NCBI GenBank assembly: GCA_014898425.1
Contig: RCSZ01000011.1
Span: forward strand, 432,501 to 496,500
DNA length: 64,000 nucleotides
Reading direction: 5' to 3'
DNA from: Botryotinia globosa
Lineage: Eukaryota; Ascomycota; Leotiomycetes; Helotiales; Sclerotiniaceae
In this document: in pieces, positions 46,616 to 57,955 of the stretch
Layout of the letters: each line of letters opens with the position of its first letter
How positions within the stretch are numbered: position 1 is the first letter of the stretch
Program-made: the position numbers and the translations under genes
Notes under the pieces: generated by a model
What the model was told of the DNA's origin: nothing
Database searches by the model: none
The model's input: only the letters and a program-made list of their open reading frames with translations

Positions 46616-49020
46616 ATGATTCGGCTACCTCCATCCCTTATAACCATTGGTTTGGGTGATATCAAAGACTACGACAGACGCACAAAACGTCGGGTCAAGT
46701 TACAGCTAAATCCACAAGCCGCACCTTTCAAACATCAGATCATTCTACCAATTAGATCCATCAGTCACAGAAGCAGAATTCATGGTCCATCTGCTGACAC
46801 AATAGCAAACACCGATGGAAGTCATCTCCCAAACCAGCCCAATCAAGAACCGGTTCAAAGTCATCACATCCCAAGACTTGCATCACCTCTTCCATTGGAA
46901 TGTATTATACAATTGCCTGCTCATGCTCATACTCAGGATTCTGATGTTTCGGAATGGGAAAACGCATCGCCCCGCTCTTCTGATGGTACCATCACAAACA
47001 ACCAATTTGTAGATGGCTCTTCATATGAAGCAGAGCTTCCCGAGATGCACAATGTCAGAAAGTCGGAGACATTCGAAGAATGGCTAGATGCGAGGCGTGG
47101 AAAGATATTTGACGTGCCGGAGACCCAAATTAGCCAAGAGTCGGTGGAGCTTGAAGCGGGCGATGAATCTTTCGAGAACTCCGGTATTAGGCGGCTCTCT
47201 TCCCCTTCCAAAGACAACTTCGACTACGGCGGGTTTGTTGAAAGTCCCAGTCAGCAAGAAAGTGACCAGAGTCGAGGATCTTCACCTTTCGGTAAGATTG
47301 TACTCTACAGGACAACCGGCATTATCACGCAAAAGCTTTGAATGTTGAACATTCTTTAAATCATTACTTTGATCAAAATTTAGCAAAATTACTAATATCT
47401 CTTATTAGAACCAGAGGACGCTTCGACAACCCCTCATATTCAAGCACCAGCAGCACAGAGACTACCAGCTCGTACAAGACTACCGCGCTCACCTTTGTTC
47501 TTGGCTCAAAATGCATCAAGCTCACCAGAGCGACATGTAGGTATAACCTTCACTATCAGATCTATTTAGTTGCTTTGGATGTCTTCTTGGGAGTAATTAT
47601 TAATTCTATAATGTTGTAGACTACGGCTAGTTTGACACCTAGAGTCGTATCTCGCATAGCTACCCACAATACGCCAGGGTTTTTGTTTGCGCAACCGGCT
47701 CGACACCCTGGACCTAGCCCTCATACTCAATCTACACGTCAACCTCGCACATTGAGGCACCAAACGAATAGCTTTTCATTTGATGACTCGGAAAGATCTA
47801 GTGTCGCTTACGAACAAGAGAGAGCACTATCTTCATCTACAACCGATAGTCGACCACGACCATCGGAAAGCCTCAATCTTCGTCAAGAATTGCGTGGAAG
47901 CTCTCTACAGAGTTCTCGAATACCTTCATTTGCAAGCTCTGTTCGCAGTCAAGAGCGTCCTCCGTCAGACCGAGCAGTATTAATAGAGCCACAAGAGATT
48001 GAAAGTGAGACAAATACTTTTGAGCCCGTTCGTGATGAAGAAATGGACCCACACAGTCTTATCTCAATTGCAGAGCAGTCAATAATATCAACAACCATTT
48101 CCTTTCATCGATCCAAACAATTGCATTTACCACCACCATTCTCAACCGTTTCCAGGTCGAATTCAAGGGCAGGATCACTCCCAAGCTCCCCATCAGATGC
48201 ATATCAAAACAAAACTTCACCCACCAGCATCGTCAGAAGCTGTTCGAGTGGCCCTTCAGGAAGTCCTTCAGGAAATATCTCTGTCTCAAGCTCTGTTATT
48301 AGTCAGCTAATCCGAGAGCGTGATGAGAGGCAAGCATCGAGCCCACCTGTAAGTTTGCTTGAATATATACCTTTACCTCTTCTAACCTTGCTCACGCAAT
48401 AGTCCGTTGGGCGTCGACGATTGAATCCTATTGTCAGAGCTGCTGCACGCTTGTTTTCGAGTCCCAATTCCCGCTCGCCCCCACGCAATTCTCCTCCTCC
48501 TTCACCTTCTCCATCGCCACGTCGACGTCGCACGCGCCCACAGCCGACTCCAAGAAGAGACAGCGATACAGGTCCCCAAACATATACCCCATCTAGGAGA
48601 TACTCAGTGTACAACGATTCTCTTCCTGCAGCTTCTCAGCCTCAGACCCCGGCCCACTTACCCGAAGCTCGACATCAATCTCGTTATCATCCATCTTACA
48701 CTGCACCCACAACTCGATCCATGGGTCGATTGAGAAATATCCTTACTGAGCACAGTGCATCAACTCCAGTTCGACCCAGCGACGACCCTTTTCATCAAGA
48801 TTCTAGCCAAAGATGGATGTATGTGACTGATGCGAGAAGGACGAGACAGAGGTCAGGTTCGCCAGCAGGAATGTCAGATGATGGCTTCCGAGGTCTCTAT
48901 GGTGGGAGAGAAAATGGCGATGATGAACAAAGTTGGATTGATGGAGTTAGAGCTCGCAATGCTGAGATGAGGAATTGGCAGACTCGAAGCGATGAAGGAA
49001 GGCTGGAGGATGATGAATAA
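46616..49020 (+). CDS. Disordered Ser/Arg/Pro-rich protein, unrecognised
   Basis: Exons 46616-47291, 47409-47536, 47620-48348 and 48403-49020 give 716 aa. The introns are 117, 83 and 54 nt, all GT..AG and frame-consistent. The protein is low-complexity throughout. The only segments that look ordered are near the N-terminus around KSETFEEWLDARRGKIF, the acidic block DEEMDPHSLISIAEQS, a helix VISQLIRERDERQAS, and the very C-terminus with SWIDGVRARNAEMRNW. Basic SR/PR-rich stretches (PSPSPRRRRTRP) recur. No domain, signal peptide or membrane segment is visible. The start is uncertain: the ATG at 46616 is the first in frame, but an upstream exon is possible. I do not recognise the family. Confidence 0.7.
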
Positions 49021-50208
49021 GATGGGATTTATGGAATTCAAGGAAGCCCTGTTAGGGTTATATTGTTGTGGTTTGCGTTTATGGCAAACCATGTTGATAT
49101 TGGCATTTGACGCTGGAGTGTTTTGACAATATGGAGAAGTAAGATTATTACCTAACGGACAACATTATGAATGCGAGGGTACTCATTATAGTGTATTGTA
49201 GGTGGGGAAGAGGTGCGTGTGTATACATGTGCGCTTTGTTAGGTATTAGCATGGCTAGGTAGCGAATAGAATGAGACTACATAGAGTCTCGAATCGATGG
49301 CATCTATTGAAGCTTTATCAGAAGTGTTGGAAGTGTGTGTTACCTATAATGTGATATCGTCTTCTCTGCGTTGAAAAAACTACCCACCGAGGCATCTGAG
49401 GATATAAAGGAACAAGATGAAAATGTTCCAAAGCGTTCTAGATTCTAATCCTTTATGGGATTGGATTTCAATGCTGCAGCCTTAAATACCGGTAGTTGAA
49501 TCAATATGACGGTTCTTACGGACGAGAAAGTGTTTTCATTCCCAGTCCATACCATACCGGGACTTTTCCAGGGACAAGGGGTCAAATCAAGGTTGTGGCT
49601 GATTCCTAAAATGGCTTAGTGCAGATCTTAACTTTGTAAGGAAATTATTACTATGACGATGACATCCTTTTTGTATCTCTTTCTATGCTGAGGAACCTGA
49701 CTCTTGAGGTTAACAGGCCACGCATCGGATCATAACCTCCTGTACGATACTCCTTCTGGAATTTATGTGTTGAGATCTAACGTGTTTTGGATCCGGCATG
49801 GGAAATATAAGTCAGTAGAGTAAACTAAGGTGAGCCAAGGTAAACTCTATCAAGGAAGAGATTCAAAATCCAAGCGCGGACCATTTACTCCCAATTCTTC
49901 TTGCATATCAAGCAATTGGATTAAGGTCAACTGTCTCTACTGAAATTTTTGAGGTTGATATCGGAATAAAGAAGGTGTTTCACTTGCTGCTGGTATACAA
50001 TCGGGTACTACAGTTACACATTTCATATCTAGAGTCTTGTCTCTTTGCTGCGCAGTCATTCACTTCTTCCTTGATACTATTCTACTTTGTACTGCGCTAT
50101 TGACAATTTGTATTTGTCAATGGCAAATTGAATCTGGCGAAGAGTTTTTACTTCTTCCATTATCATCACATATTCTTTTGTGTCTTTAATATTTAATGCC
50201 TTAATACA
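49021..50208. other. Intergenic promoter region of the sterol glucosyltransferase-like gene
   Basis: About 1.2 kb, ordinary composition, no frame or RNA gene I can support. It probably holds a 3' UTR on the left and a promoter plus AT-rich leader on the right. Confidence 0.5.
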
Positions 50209-53200
50209 ATGTCAGAAGCATCGACAGAGATGGCTGCTAATTGTGGGCCGACAATGGTAGATGGACCTGCACAAATTCATTCGCAATCGAGATCATTGTC
50301 CGCCACCGAAACACATTTTCCTGCGGCGAATATTACACACAACGTCCAACAAGAAGAGGAAAAACGGCCTAACCTTGCACCTGCGAAAGTATGGCAAACC
50401 GAAAGACCGCGAGCAACCACGAAATCATCTCTGCTGGCACCAGCTTATAAAAGAGGAGAAACAAATACGTCATTGTTGAATGAAGCAATTTGGAGTAGAA
50501 GTCACGGTTACAAAGATGATGGATCTACAAGTAGTAGCAGTAGCAGTGAGGACGAGGAAGATACCCCAGCGGAGCAGAAGAAAAGGAACTACATCCCAGG
50601 AAAGAAGAATGCGATCGATACGGGTGCACGGAAACAATATAACACATTCCAGGTTGGGAATGATGATTACAGTACTAGGGGAAAGGTATCGAAGAGAGAT
50701 GGTCGATTAAACATCAGTGTCAATGAGACAAGCAATCGGGGATATCTCGCAAAGGCCTTGGGCGCCACTTTCTTCAATAAGGTAGGGCATGATGACATGA
50801 CGGGCGAAACACCAGAAGCCAACCTTGCCCGACGTCAACGAGAGAAACTCTCACAATCTTTAGCCGAAGAAATAGTCACTTCAAATACACCCAGACCGAG
50901 GCTGGATATTGTTGTAATGGTCATTGGTAGTCGTGGTGATATTCAACCGTTTTTAAAGTTGGGAAAGAATTTGAAGGAGTATGGACATAGAGTACGAATA
51001 GCAACACATCCCGCCTTCAGAGATTTCGTTCAGAACGATTCTGGGCTTGAATTTTTCTCGGTTGGAGGAGACCCCGCAGAGCTTATGGCATTTATGGTCA
51101 AAAATCCAGGAATGATACCGACAATGGATACTCTCAAGAAAGGAGAAGTTGGAAGACGAAGGGAGCAAATGGCTGAAATGTTTGAAGGTTTCTGGCGAGC
51201 TTGCATTAATGCAACAGACGAGGAAAAGGATGTTACAAATCTCAAAATGATGGGAGATAGGGCGCCATTCGTTGCAGATGCTATTATTGCGAACCCTCCA
51301 TGTTTTGCACACATTCATTGCGCAGAACGACTTGGCGTTCCTCTTCATCTCATGTTCACATTTCCATATACCCCCACGCAGGCATTTCCACATCCCTTGG
51401 CTAATATCAAGAAAACAAATGTCGATCTAGGTTATACGAATTTTATGTCCTATCCGTTGGTGGAAATGATGACTTGGCAGGATTAGGTGATCTCGTCAAT
51501 AATTTCAGAGTAAAGACTTTAGGTCTAGAACCTGTATCAACATTATGGGCTCCAGGTCAACTTTACCGTCTCAAAGTTCCATATACATACTTGTGGTCGC
51601 CGGGACTCGTGCCCAAACCCAAAGATTGGGGACCAGAAATTGATATTGCCGGTTTCGTTTTCCTGGATCTAGCGAATACATTCACACCCCCGGACGATCT
51701 TGTCAAGTTTCTCGATGATGGAGAACCACCAATTTATATTGGGTTTGGTTCTATTGTTGTTGATGATCCTGACAGATTTACTGAGATGATCTTTGAAGCT
51801 GTGAAGAAAGCTGGAGTAAGAGCATTGGTTTCCAAAGGATGGGGTGGCCTTGGTGGTGAGAATACACCAGAGAATGTGTTCATGCTCGAAAATACGCCGC
51901 ATGATTGGCTTTTCCCCAAAGTCAAGGCGGTAGTGCATCATGGCGGTGCTGGAACAACTGCAATAGGCCTTAAATGTGGAAAGCCGACTATGATTGTTCC
52001 ATTCTTTGGCGATCAACAGTTCTGGGGATCTATGATTGGTACTTCGGGGGCTGGAGCAGATCCTGTTCCCTACAAGGAATTGACAGCTGATAAATTAGCA
52101 GAAGGTATCAAGCAGTGTCTGACGGACGAAGCTAGAGAAGCGGTAGAGAAGATTGCGAAGGATATTGAAGCTGAAGGTGATGGTGCACAGAATGCAGTAA
52201 AGTCATTCCATCGAAGTCTGACGCTCCGAGGCGAACATTCTATGCGGTGTTCGATCCTGGAAGATCGAGTGGCAGTTTGGACCATGAAAGGGACGAATTT
52301 GCGATTGAGCGCATTGGCTGCTGAGTTGTTGGTGGAGAGGAAGAAAATCACCTGGAAACAGTTGAGACTCATTAGACATCATGAATGGAATGATTTCGAA
52401 GGACCAGGTGAACCTATCAGCGGTGTCACAACAGCTGTTACAGGTACTGTTACGGGCATTGCCGCTGGTGTAGGTAGTATACCTTTCAAGGTCAGAAAGA
52501 CCATCAAGAGAAGAAGTATGCATGAAGAGAGGCAGAAGAGGAAATCGGAAGATACACGGAAAAGTGGAAGTGGGTCCACTCTTGTTGAAAAGAAACCTGA
52601 TTCTCAAGAGAATGTCGATACCTCGAATACTTCTACGCTCAACAATCAAACGATACAAGAAGAGAGTCATCAAGATGAAAACGCTAACCCATCCAAAGAG
52701 ACCGAAAACACCAATCCAGCAACAGAAACACACAATACCAGCCCTGAGGCCGCCGTGAATTCTCCATGTGATGCTGGTATGGCGAATCATACTACAAGCG
52801 GTGAACCGACTCGCCAATACAGTCAAGCTAATCGAGAAGAACAACAACAGCAGCAGCAGCAAAACTCGCGGCCTAAAAACAACATCGATAATCAATCAGT
52901 GCTCTCCTCCGATCCCATACATAACGAAGCCGAAGCAGTAGTTAAAGATATCGGGCATGGATTTGGTGAAACAGCGGAAGCAGTAGCTCGTGCACCCATG
53001 GATCTAGCACTTGCTCTCGCTCAAGGTTTCCACAATGCTCCTCGTTTGTATGGAGACACGACCGTAAGAAGACCAACAAGAATCACGGGTATGAAAAGTG
53101 GATTAAAGGCTGCCGGTGAAGAATTCATCTTTGGCATTTATGATGGAGTTACTGGATTAGTAGTACAGCCATATACCGGAGCTCGAGATCACGGTGCATT

Positions 53201-53858
53201 AGGGTTTGTAAAGGGTGTAGGAATGGGTCTAACAGGTTTCGTCTTGAAGGATATTAGCGCCATCGTTGGACCTTTCGGATACACATTAAAAGGTGTTCAT
53301 AAAGAAATGGTAAAGAACAAACAACCCACTGCGTTTATTCGAAGAGCGAGAATTCTTCAGGGGCAGCGAGATATAAACGTACTCGATAGAGATTCAAAAG
53401 AGAGAAAGGAGGTTGAAGAGAGAGTTACGCGTGGATGGAATGTCATACTAGAAGTATGGAAATTGATGGATGAGAAAAAACGGGACGGAGGAATGGGATT
53501 GAAGGGGAAATTGAAGGTTATGCGAGAACGTAGGACGTGGCGTTCAAATGGTGCGTTTGAGGGGGTTGGAGCTGCGGAGAGAGCGGTACAGGCGAAGAAG
53601 AAAGGAGATAAAGGGGGTGTTAAGGCGGTGTTTAAAAGACAGAGGAAGGAATTGGAGAAAGCGGAAAGACCTAGGAAAGGAGTCGCGGCAGAATTAGAGG
53701 AAGACAAAATTAGGAGACAACAAGGGATTGAGATGGACAATGAGGGAGAGGGAGAGGGAGAGCTTCATCCGGAAACAGGACATGATGAAAGGCAGGTTGT
53801 GATGGAAGAGGGAAGTGCGAAGCCAGAGGGAAAGGATACGCCACAACTGATTACTTGA
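50209..53858 (+). CDS. Sterol 3-beta-glucosyltransferase-like protein with C-terminal Vps13/Atg2-like segment; frameshift at ~51480
   Basis: Two overlapping frames (50209 to about 51480, then about 51480-53858) together encode one protein of about 1216 aa; a single base is missing where they meet. These family-28 glycosyltransferases move glucose from UDP-glucose to sterols. Visible motifs are VVMVIGSRGDIQPFLKLGK (N-terminal Rossmann half), RIATHPAFRDFV, then APGQLYRLKVPYTYLWSPGL, IYIGFGSIVVDDP and the UDP-sugar site VVHHGGAGTTAIGLKCGKPT with PFFGDQQFWG. There is no PH-GRAM region like that of Atg26. After a Gln-rich linker (QQQQQQQ) comes a conserved segment around FGIYDGVTGLVVQPYTGAR, GALGFVKGVGMGLTGFVLK and FGYTLKGVHKE, which resembles the amphipathic C-terminal regions of Vps13/Atg2-type lipid-transfer proteins. 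The break reads CAG-GAT-TAG where the family expects CAG-GGA-TTA-GGT. It may be an assembly error or a real lesion. Confidence 0.85.
51472..51486 (+). other. One-base frameshift site in the sterol glucosyltransferase-like gene
   Basis: The upstream frame reads T-W-Q and then D and stop. The downstream frame overlaps it at the same bases and reads G-L-G-D-L-V-N-N-F. One G missing from the GG after CA (51480-51481) explains it. A 50-nt GT..AG segment (51431-51480) would also restore the frame but would delete conserved residues. Confidence 0.85.
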
Positions 53859-54705
53859 TTGGTGTTTATTGACTTGGCTTTCCTGATTCTTTCTTGCATC
53901 TTCATTCACATTGTGGGGAATTTAATTGATGATAAAACCCTTTCTTTCTTTCACTTTTCCTTCCATTTCCTTTTTTTATATAGGGGTGGCTTCCTTTGCG
54001 ATTCTTTTCCTTTGTCTTGATACCTTGGGCGTGGAGTTCAATTGGCGAGATCATGCATTTGCATCGGGAAAGAGCATTGAGTGTCTCAGGTGTCTATCTG
54101 CATAATATCGCGCAGGTACATAGTCATATGATACAATGTATGTCTGGCTAGAGTATATATTGATGAATGGCTGAGCGTAGGGGCGGAGATATAAGTAAGG
54201 GGCAGAGTAATAAATATACGAGGAAGATGAAGATTAGTTTTGATCAAGCAGGTTCTTAGATGAATAGTTTGATAGTTAATAGATGATAAATGATAAATGA
54301 TAAATGAATACTTCACTTTATGTTTTGTGTTTTGTGTTTTGTATGGGAGGGTTACTCTTATATAGGAGCGGTTCGTTTATGGTTAAATATAGTTTGGGTG
54401 CAATTCACCGTTGATACTGTGTGATATTCACAGATACTGAAAATGGTAAAGTAGGTGGGGTGGGTAAAGTCAGGCAGGTGTATTATTGTTATTTAGTCTA
54501 ATATAATATAATCTAATCTGTTTAAGTGTTGAAGAATTGGAATTTCGAGATGAGGGAGACAAATGAGATATATTAAACGAGAAAGATGGAAAACTTTTTA
54601 TCGATATAAGAGAGCCCGAAGCGAAAAGACTGGAAATTTTCCCTCTATCCTCTTTACCAACCACAATCCCTTCGCTCATCAATATATTTTTTCGCTACCA
54701 CGATT
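53859..54705. other. Convergent intergenic region
   Basis: Lies between the 3' ends of the plus-strand glucosyltransferase-like gene and the minus-strand C2HC paralogue 1. Holds TGATAAA and TTTTGTG short repeats (54288-54342). No gene. Confidence 0.5.
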
Positions 54706-55710
54706 CTATCGTCTGTGTCTCCTAGTCGGACCACGATGACCGCGACTTTCAGATCTAGAATAGGCCGATCGAGGGACAATGACTGATGGTTCGATGCCCC
54801 AGCCGGGGCCGGAAGCTGTTTCGTTCGCTGCTGCGGCAATTTCTAGTTGCTCGTTTTCGTACTCGTCGTCGAGTATGTCATATGATGACTGGCTGAAAGG
54901 GGTTTGAATCGTGGGCGGTTGTTGCGTGTATTGTTGTTGCTCGTTTTCGTACTCGTCGTCGAGTATGTCATATGATGACTGGCTGAGAACGGGTTGAATC
55001 ATGGGCGGTTGTTGCGTGTATTGTTGTTGCTGGGGCTGTTGAGGCTGTTGAGGTAGGTTTTGAGTATTCGCGTATGTGTTTTGAGCTGCTGGCGGGGGCA
55101 TCGATGGATTAGTGGGAATGGGCGCAGGAGGTAGCATTTGGCCATAGTTATTGTTGTCGACGAAAGCCTGGCCGTGGAGATATTCTCCCTGTGTCTGGGT
55201 TACGACAGGGGTATCGGCAAGGGCGCTTGCCATTCTCAACCGACATTCAAGAGTATTGGCTACATGTTCATACTTCCACTGAGCCAAAGTTTCTGTCGAC
55301 TCCAGAGGCGGCATTGTTCTGCACACTTCGCAGTAACTAGGGCTACCGCCAACATTCAGTGCTACCGGTTCGGAGCCCGGTGGCGTGGCTCGGCTCAAGA
55401 CTGGCATGCCTGTGTATGGATATGAAGGTCCCCATTGTGCATTTCTAGTAGAATTGTAATTATCAGGGACATTTCTTTCGACGTTGGCCATGTAATTGTT
55501 GAATTCGGTCTCGTTGGCGGAAAGTTGCGGGGCTGTCTCTGGTGAGGACTGTTGCTGAGAGGTTCCAACGGCATGATGGTATGAAGAGGCTTGCTGGTGG
55601 CTTTGGCGCTGTGGATCTTGATGAGATCTTCCGCTGCCGCGGGATGGTCTCGATGATGGTGCTCGGCTTGAGTCTCTTGGACGCCTTTCGCTACTCCTAT
55701 TGCCCGACAT
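54706..55710 (-). CDS. C2HC-motif paralogue 1 of tandem triplet, unrecognised family
   Basis: A single open frame of 334 aa; ATG 55710 (MSGNRS) chosen as counterpart of the other two paralogues' starts. It is the longest member. The N-terminus is Ser/Arg/Gln-rich. The shared core is TGMPVLSRATPPGSEPVAL, then C127-x2-C130, x18, H149, x6, C156, with Trp145 four residues before the His (QWKYEH). The spacing suggests a small zinc-binding site. The C-terminal half is Pro/Gln-rich and holds a perfect-period 90-bp duplication encoding two copies of a segment with SSYDILDDEYENEQ. The tail ends in basic RRHRR. No signal peptide or membrane segment. Its upstream region shares a block with those of the next two genes. 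Function is unknown; nucleic-acid or protein binding is a guess from the motif and basic tail. Confidence 0.75.
   Translation of the reverse strand: MSGNRSSERRPRDSSRAPSSRPSRGSGRSHQDPQRQSHQQASSYHHAVGTSQQQSSPETAPQLSANETEFNNYMANVERNVPDNYNSTRNAQWGPSYPYTGMPVLSRATPPGSEPVALNVGGSPSYCEVCRTMPPLESTETLAQWKYEHVANTLECRLRMASALADTPVVTQTQGEYLHGQAFVDNNNYGQMLPPAPIPTNPSMPPPAAQNTYANTQNLPQQPQQPQQQQYTQQPPMIQPVLSQSSYDILDDEYENEQQQYTQQPPTIQTPFSQSSYDILDDEYENEQLEIAAAANETASGPGWGIEPSVIVPRSAYSRSESRGHRGPTRRHRR
54851..55030 (-). repeat. 90-bp direct duplication inside paralogue 1
   Basis: Two adjacent 90-bp copies (starting about 54851 and 54941), differing at a few bases, each encoding Q-Q-x-Y-T-Q-Q-P-P then SSYDILDDEYENEQ. 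Confidence 0.9.
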
Positions 55711-56444
55711 TTCTTTTGTTAAACGGTTGAGGTGGCTTAACTCAATCTGCAACAGTGTTTTTGGATGTAAGTATCTGACTTTTGAATGCTTGGTTAGATA
55801 TATAGATGTAGAAGCAGTTGTAAGTCTACAGAAAGTACCTCCAGAAGGGGAATTCTCAGCGCTTATAAGCACATTTGAGACCTGGAAAGGTGTTGAAAAT
55901 GTGCTTCGAAGATGATTCGAAAGTGGTGGAGAGTGTACATGCATATGCCAAAATGACTCGAAAAGGGAAGAAAAGGACATATTCATAGGCAAATGTCATA
56001 AACATACATTACTCGTGAGTTTTCATACTTTATGACTCGAGAGAATTGCTCATGATGGAGATACAATGAGTACAACGTAATGACTATGATACAAATGAGG
56101 TCAACGTGAGTATTGTTCTAGGAATGGGCTTATATGTGACTGTCGAATGAGTTCAAAAATACTATTCATTCTACTTTTACTAGTTCTTTCAGAGAGTGCA
56201 AAGACTCTCGAATATTGAGGTTAGATTATTGTTCCTAATCTAATGATTCTTGAATGACTTTATAAACGTCACTTGACAAAAATATTCACAACACTAGAAA
56301 CAATTGACACATAAATATCATTCATTGAATTTATTCGGAAACTCATTATCATAATTCATTATTATTATTATTATAAAATCAGGCAAGCTTTTAACCTATC
56401 CCATCCATCCTCTACACCAAACACCCTTTCGCTATCATAAGTAT
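55711..56444. promoter_or_regulatory. Upstream region of paralogue 1 with conserved block
   Basis: Contains TGACTC (55954-55959) and ACATATTCAT (55977-55986), then a TACATTACT-type stretch. This matches the blocks upstream of paralogues 2 and 3 and lies 267 bp before the ATG. The remainder includes the 3' flank of paralogue 2. TGACTC is the core of Gcn4-type bZIP sites; binding here is inference. Confidence 0.65.
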
Positions 56445-57230
56445 TTAGCCCCTTCGGCTGCTACCATCACCGCTACGATGATGGTGGCCGCTACCACTAT
56501 TCCGGGTTTCATTCGTATATCCCCGTCCTTGGGATGCGCCAACAGTAGCCGCCGGAGCACTTTGCGCTTCTAAATCGTAAGCGGGACTGGAGTTGTGAGA
56601 TGCATAACCAGTGTAAGATTCGTCATGCATCTCGGTTGGATGTTGGGCGTACCCCTGATCTGGCTGGCTATGATGAGGCGACGAATGTAGCCATGTTGAT
56701 GGATACATGTTTTGATAAGCGTTAGGGGAGAGGCCTTGATCTGAATTCTCCTGTTCCTGGGCGTTTTGAGGCGAGTGTCGAATTAGAAAAGCTTGAGTTG
56801 ATTGAGTTTCAGATTGGGTGACTGCAGGATTTGATGAATAAGCCCCAGTTTCTCGTATCTGAAGTCGAGGGTTTGAATGTTGAGTGGGTGGTACATATTC
56901 TCCAGGTCTATAAATAGGATCCGGCAGTGTTGCAAACGCTTCTCTCTCATATTGCAATGTTCCGTTAAAGTAGGCCCTTCTGCACTCGGCATTTTCTTCA
57001 ATGTGCTTTTGTTTCCAATATCCATCAGAGTTTTCCTTTGATGCATTACAAGCTCCACAGTGTATTGGATCATATAATGCTCTTTGAGTTCGTGGTACTG
57101 GCTCGTTTCCTGCTGGAAATCCGGAATTTAGCATGTCCATGCCAACTTCGTCGGATACAACAGTAGCACCGTAGGCTTGGTGATCGAAAGGATCACTTTC
57201 ACTACTGTAATAACTACCGTCGTCTGACAT
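56445..57230 (-). CDS. C2HC-motif paralogue 2 of tandem triplet, unrecognised family
   Basis: A single open frame of 261 aa from ATG 57230 (MSDDGS); the frame is open further upstream to 57401 but those residues look like leader. The core is VGMDMLNSGFPAGNEPV followed by C58-x2-C61, x14, H76, x6, C83, with Trp72 in YWKQKH. It is closest to paralogue 3 in this region (LxSGFxxGxEP). The C-terminal two-thirds is disordered, rich in Ser, Gln, Asn, Tyr and Pro, and ends SGSGHHHRSGDGSSRRG, similar to the conserved tail found beyond the stop of paralogue 3. The gene start lies 1520 bp from that of paralogue 1 and 1430 bp from that of paralogue 3, the spacing expected for tandem duplication. Confidence 0.75.
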   Translation of the reverse strand: MSDDGSYYSSESDPFDHQAYGATVVSDEVGMDMLNSGFPAGNEPVPRTQRALYDPIHCGACNASKENSDGYWKQKHIEENAECRRAYFNGTLQYEREAFATLPDPIYRPGEYVPPTQHSNPRLQIRETGAYSSNPAVTQSETQSTQAFLIRHSPQNAQEQENSDQGLSPNAYQNMYPSTWLHSSPHHSQPDQGYAQHPTEMHDESYTGYASHNSSPAYDLEAQSAPAATVGASQGRGYTNETRNSGSGHHHRSGDGSSRRG

Positions 57231-57955
57231 ATCTTTTGATCTACGGGACACCAAGAGTATAGGAGATTTCTTCTTATGCAGGAAACCAAGAATAACTGCC
57301 GACGATGTACTAAAATCGATATAAAAGAATGGAAGTTTGTATGAGGTATTCGTAGTGCTATGTGTTGTATGATTCGTTGTATTGGAATAAGTTGTCGACA
57401 ATTAGAAAGATGCCCTCTCGATGCAGATGTGAATCTACAGCACTCGATTTCAGAAGAAGGGGGGGGGATGCAGTCCTTTTGTAAACACTTGGGAGATGGG
57501 AATGAGCATTTTTGGTGACTCAAATGTGGAAAAAATGACATATTCATAGATTGAAATGTTGTAAATACATATTATTCATAAGTTTTCACACTGTGTAGCT
57601 GCTGAAGAAATTCTCGAGAAGTTAAAATAGAATGAGTATGACGAAAATGCAGTTCGAATGAATATTATCTGCGAGATCTGATTACATATGATTGTAGAGT
57701 AAGTCCAAAGACATCATCAGTCATAATATCTTCTTTGAATTCATCTAGAGTACTTCGAGAACAGAAGCAAAATGACTATCAAACTATTTTGAAATAATTA
57801 TACACAATATATTTCACTTGAAACCCCTATTTGCAACTTTATTTATAGACTTCATACGAAAAATGATTGTGATAGTTTATTCTTGGGGTCATGTAATTAC
57901 AAAAAATTCTAAGTCTCTCACTCTATCCTCCACAAACCCCATCACGCTCGCTGAT
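57231..57955. promoter_or_regulatory. Upstream region of paralogue 2 with conserved block
   Basis: TGACTC (57516-57521) is followed by ACATATTCAT (57538-57547) and ACATATTATTCATAAG, 308 bp before the ATG. The region around 57580-57700 also resembles the equivalent parts of the other two spacers. The right part is the 3' flank of paralogue 3. Confidence 0.65.

Noticed and set aside
51431..51480. 50-nt intron in the sterol glucosyltransferase-like gene as the sole explanation of the frame change
   Set aside because: It would remove conserved residues up to MMTWQ, and the donor (GTTATA) is poor; a missing base is simpler. It is kept as an alternative.
55710..55992. Extended N-terminus of paralogue 1 from Met at 55992
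   Set aside because: It would translate the conserved upstream DNA block, which is also present, in non-coding form, before paralogue 3.
57230..57401. Extended N-terminus of paralogue 2 from an upstream in-frame Met
   Set aside because: The extra residues (Thr/Ser/Asn-rich then hydrophobic) have no counterpart in the paralogues, whose proteins begin at equivalent positions to MSDDGS.
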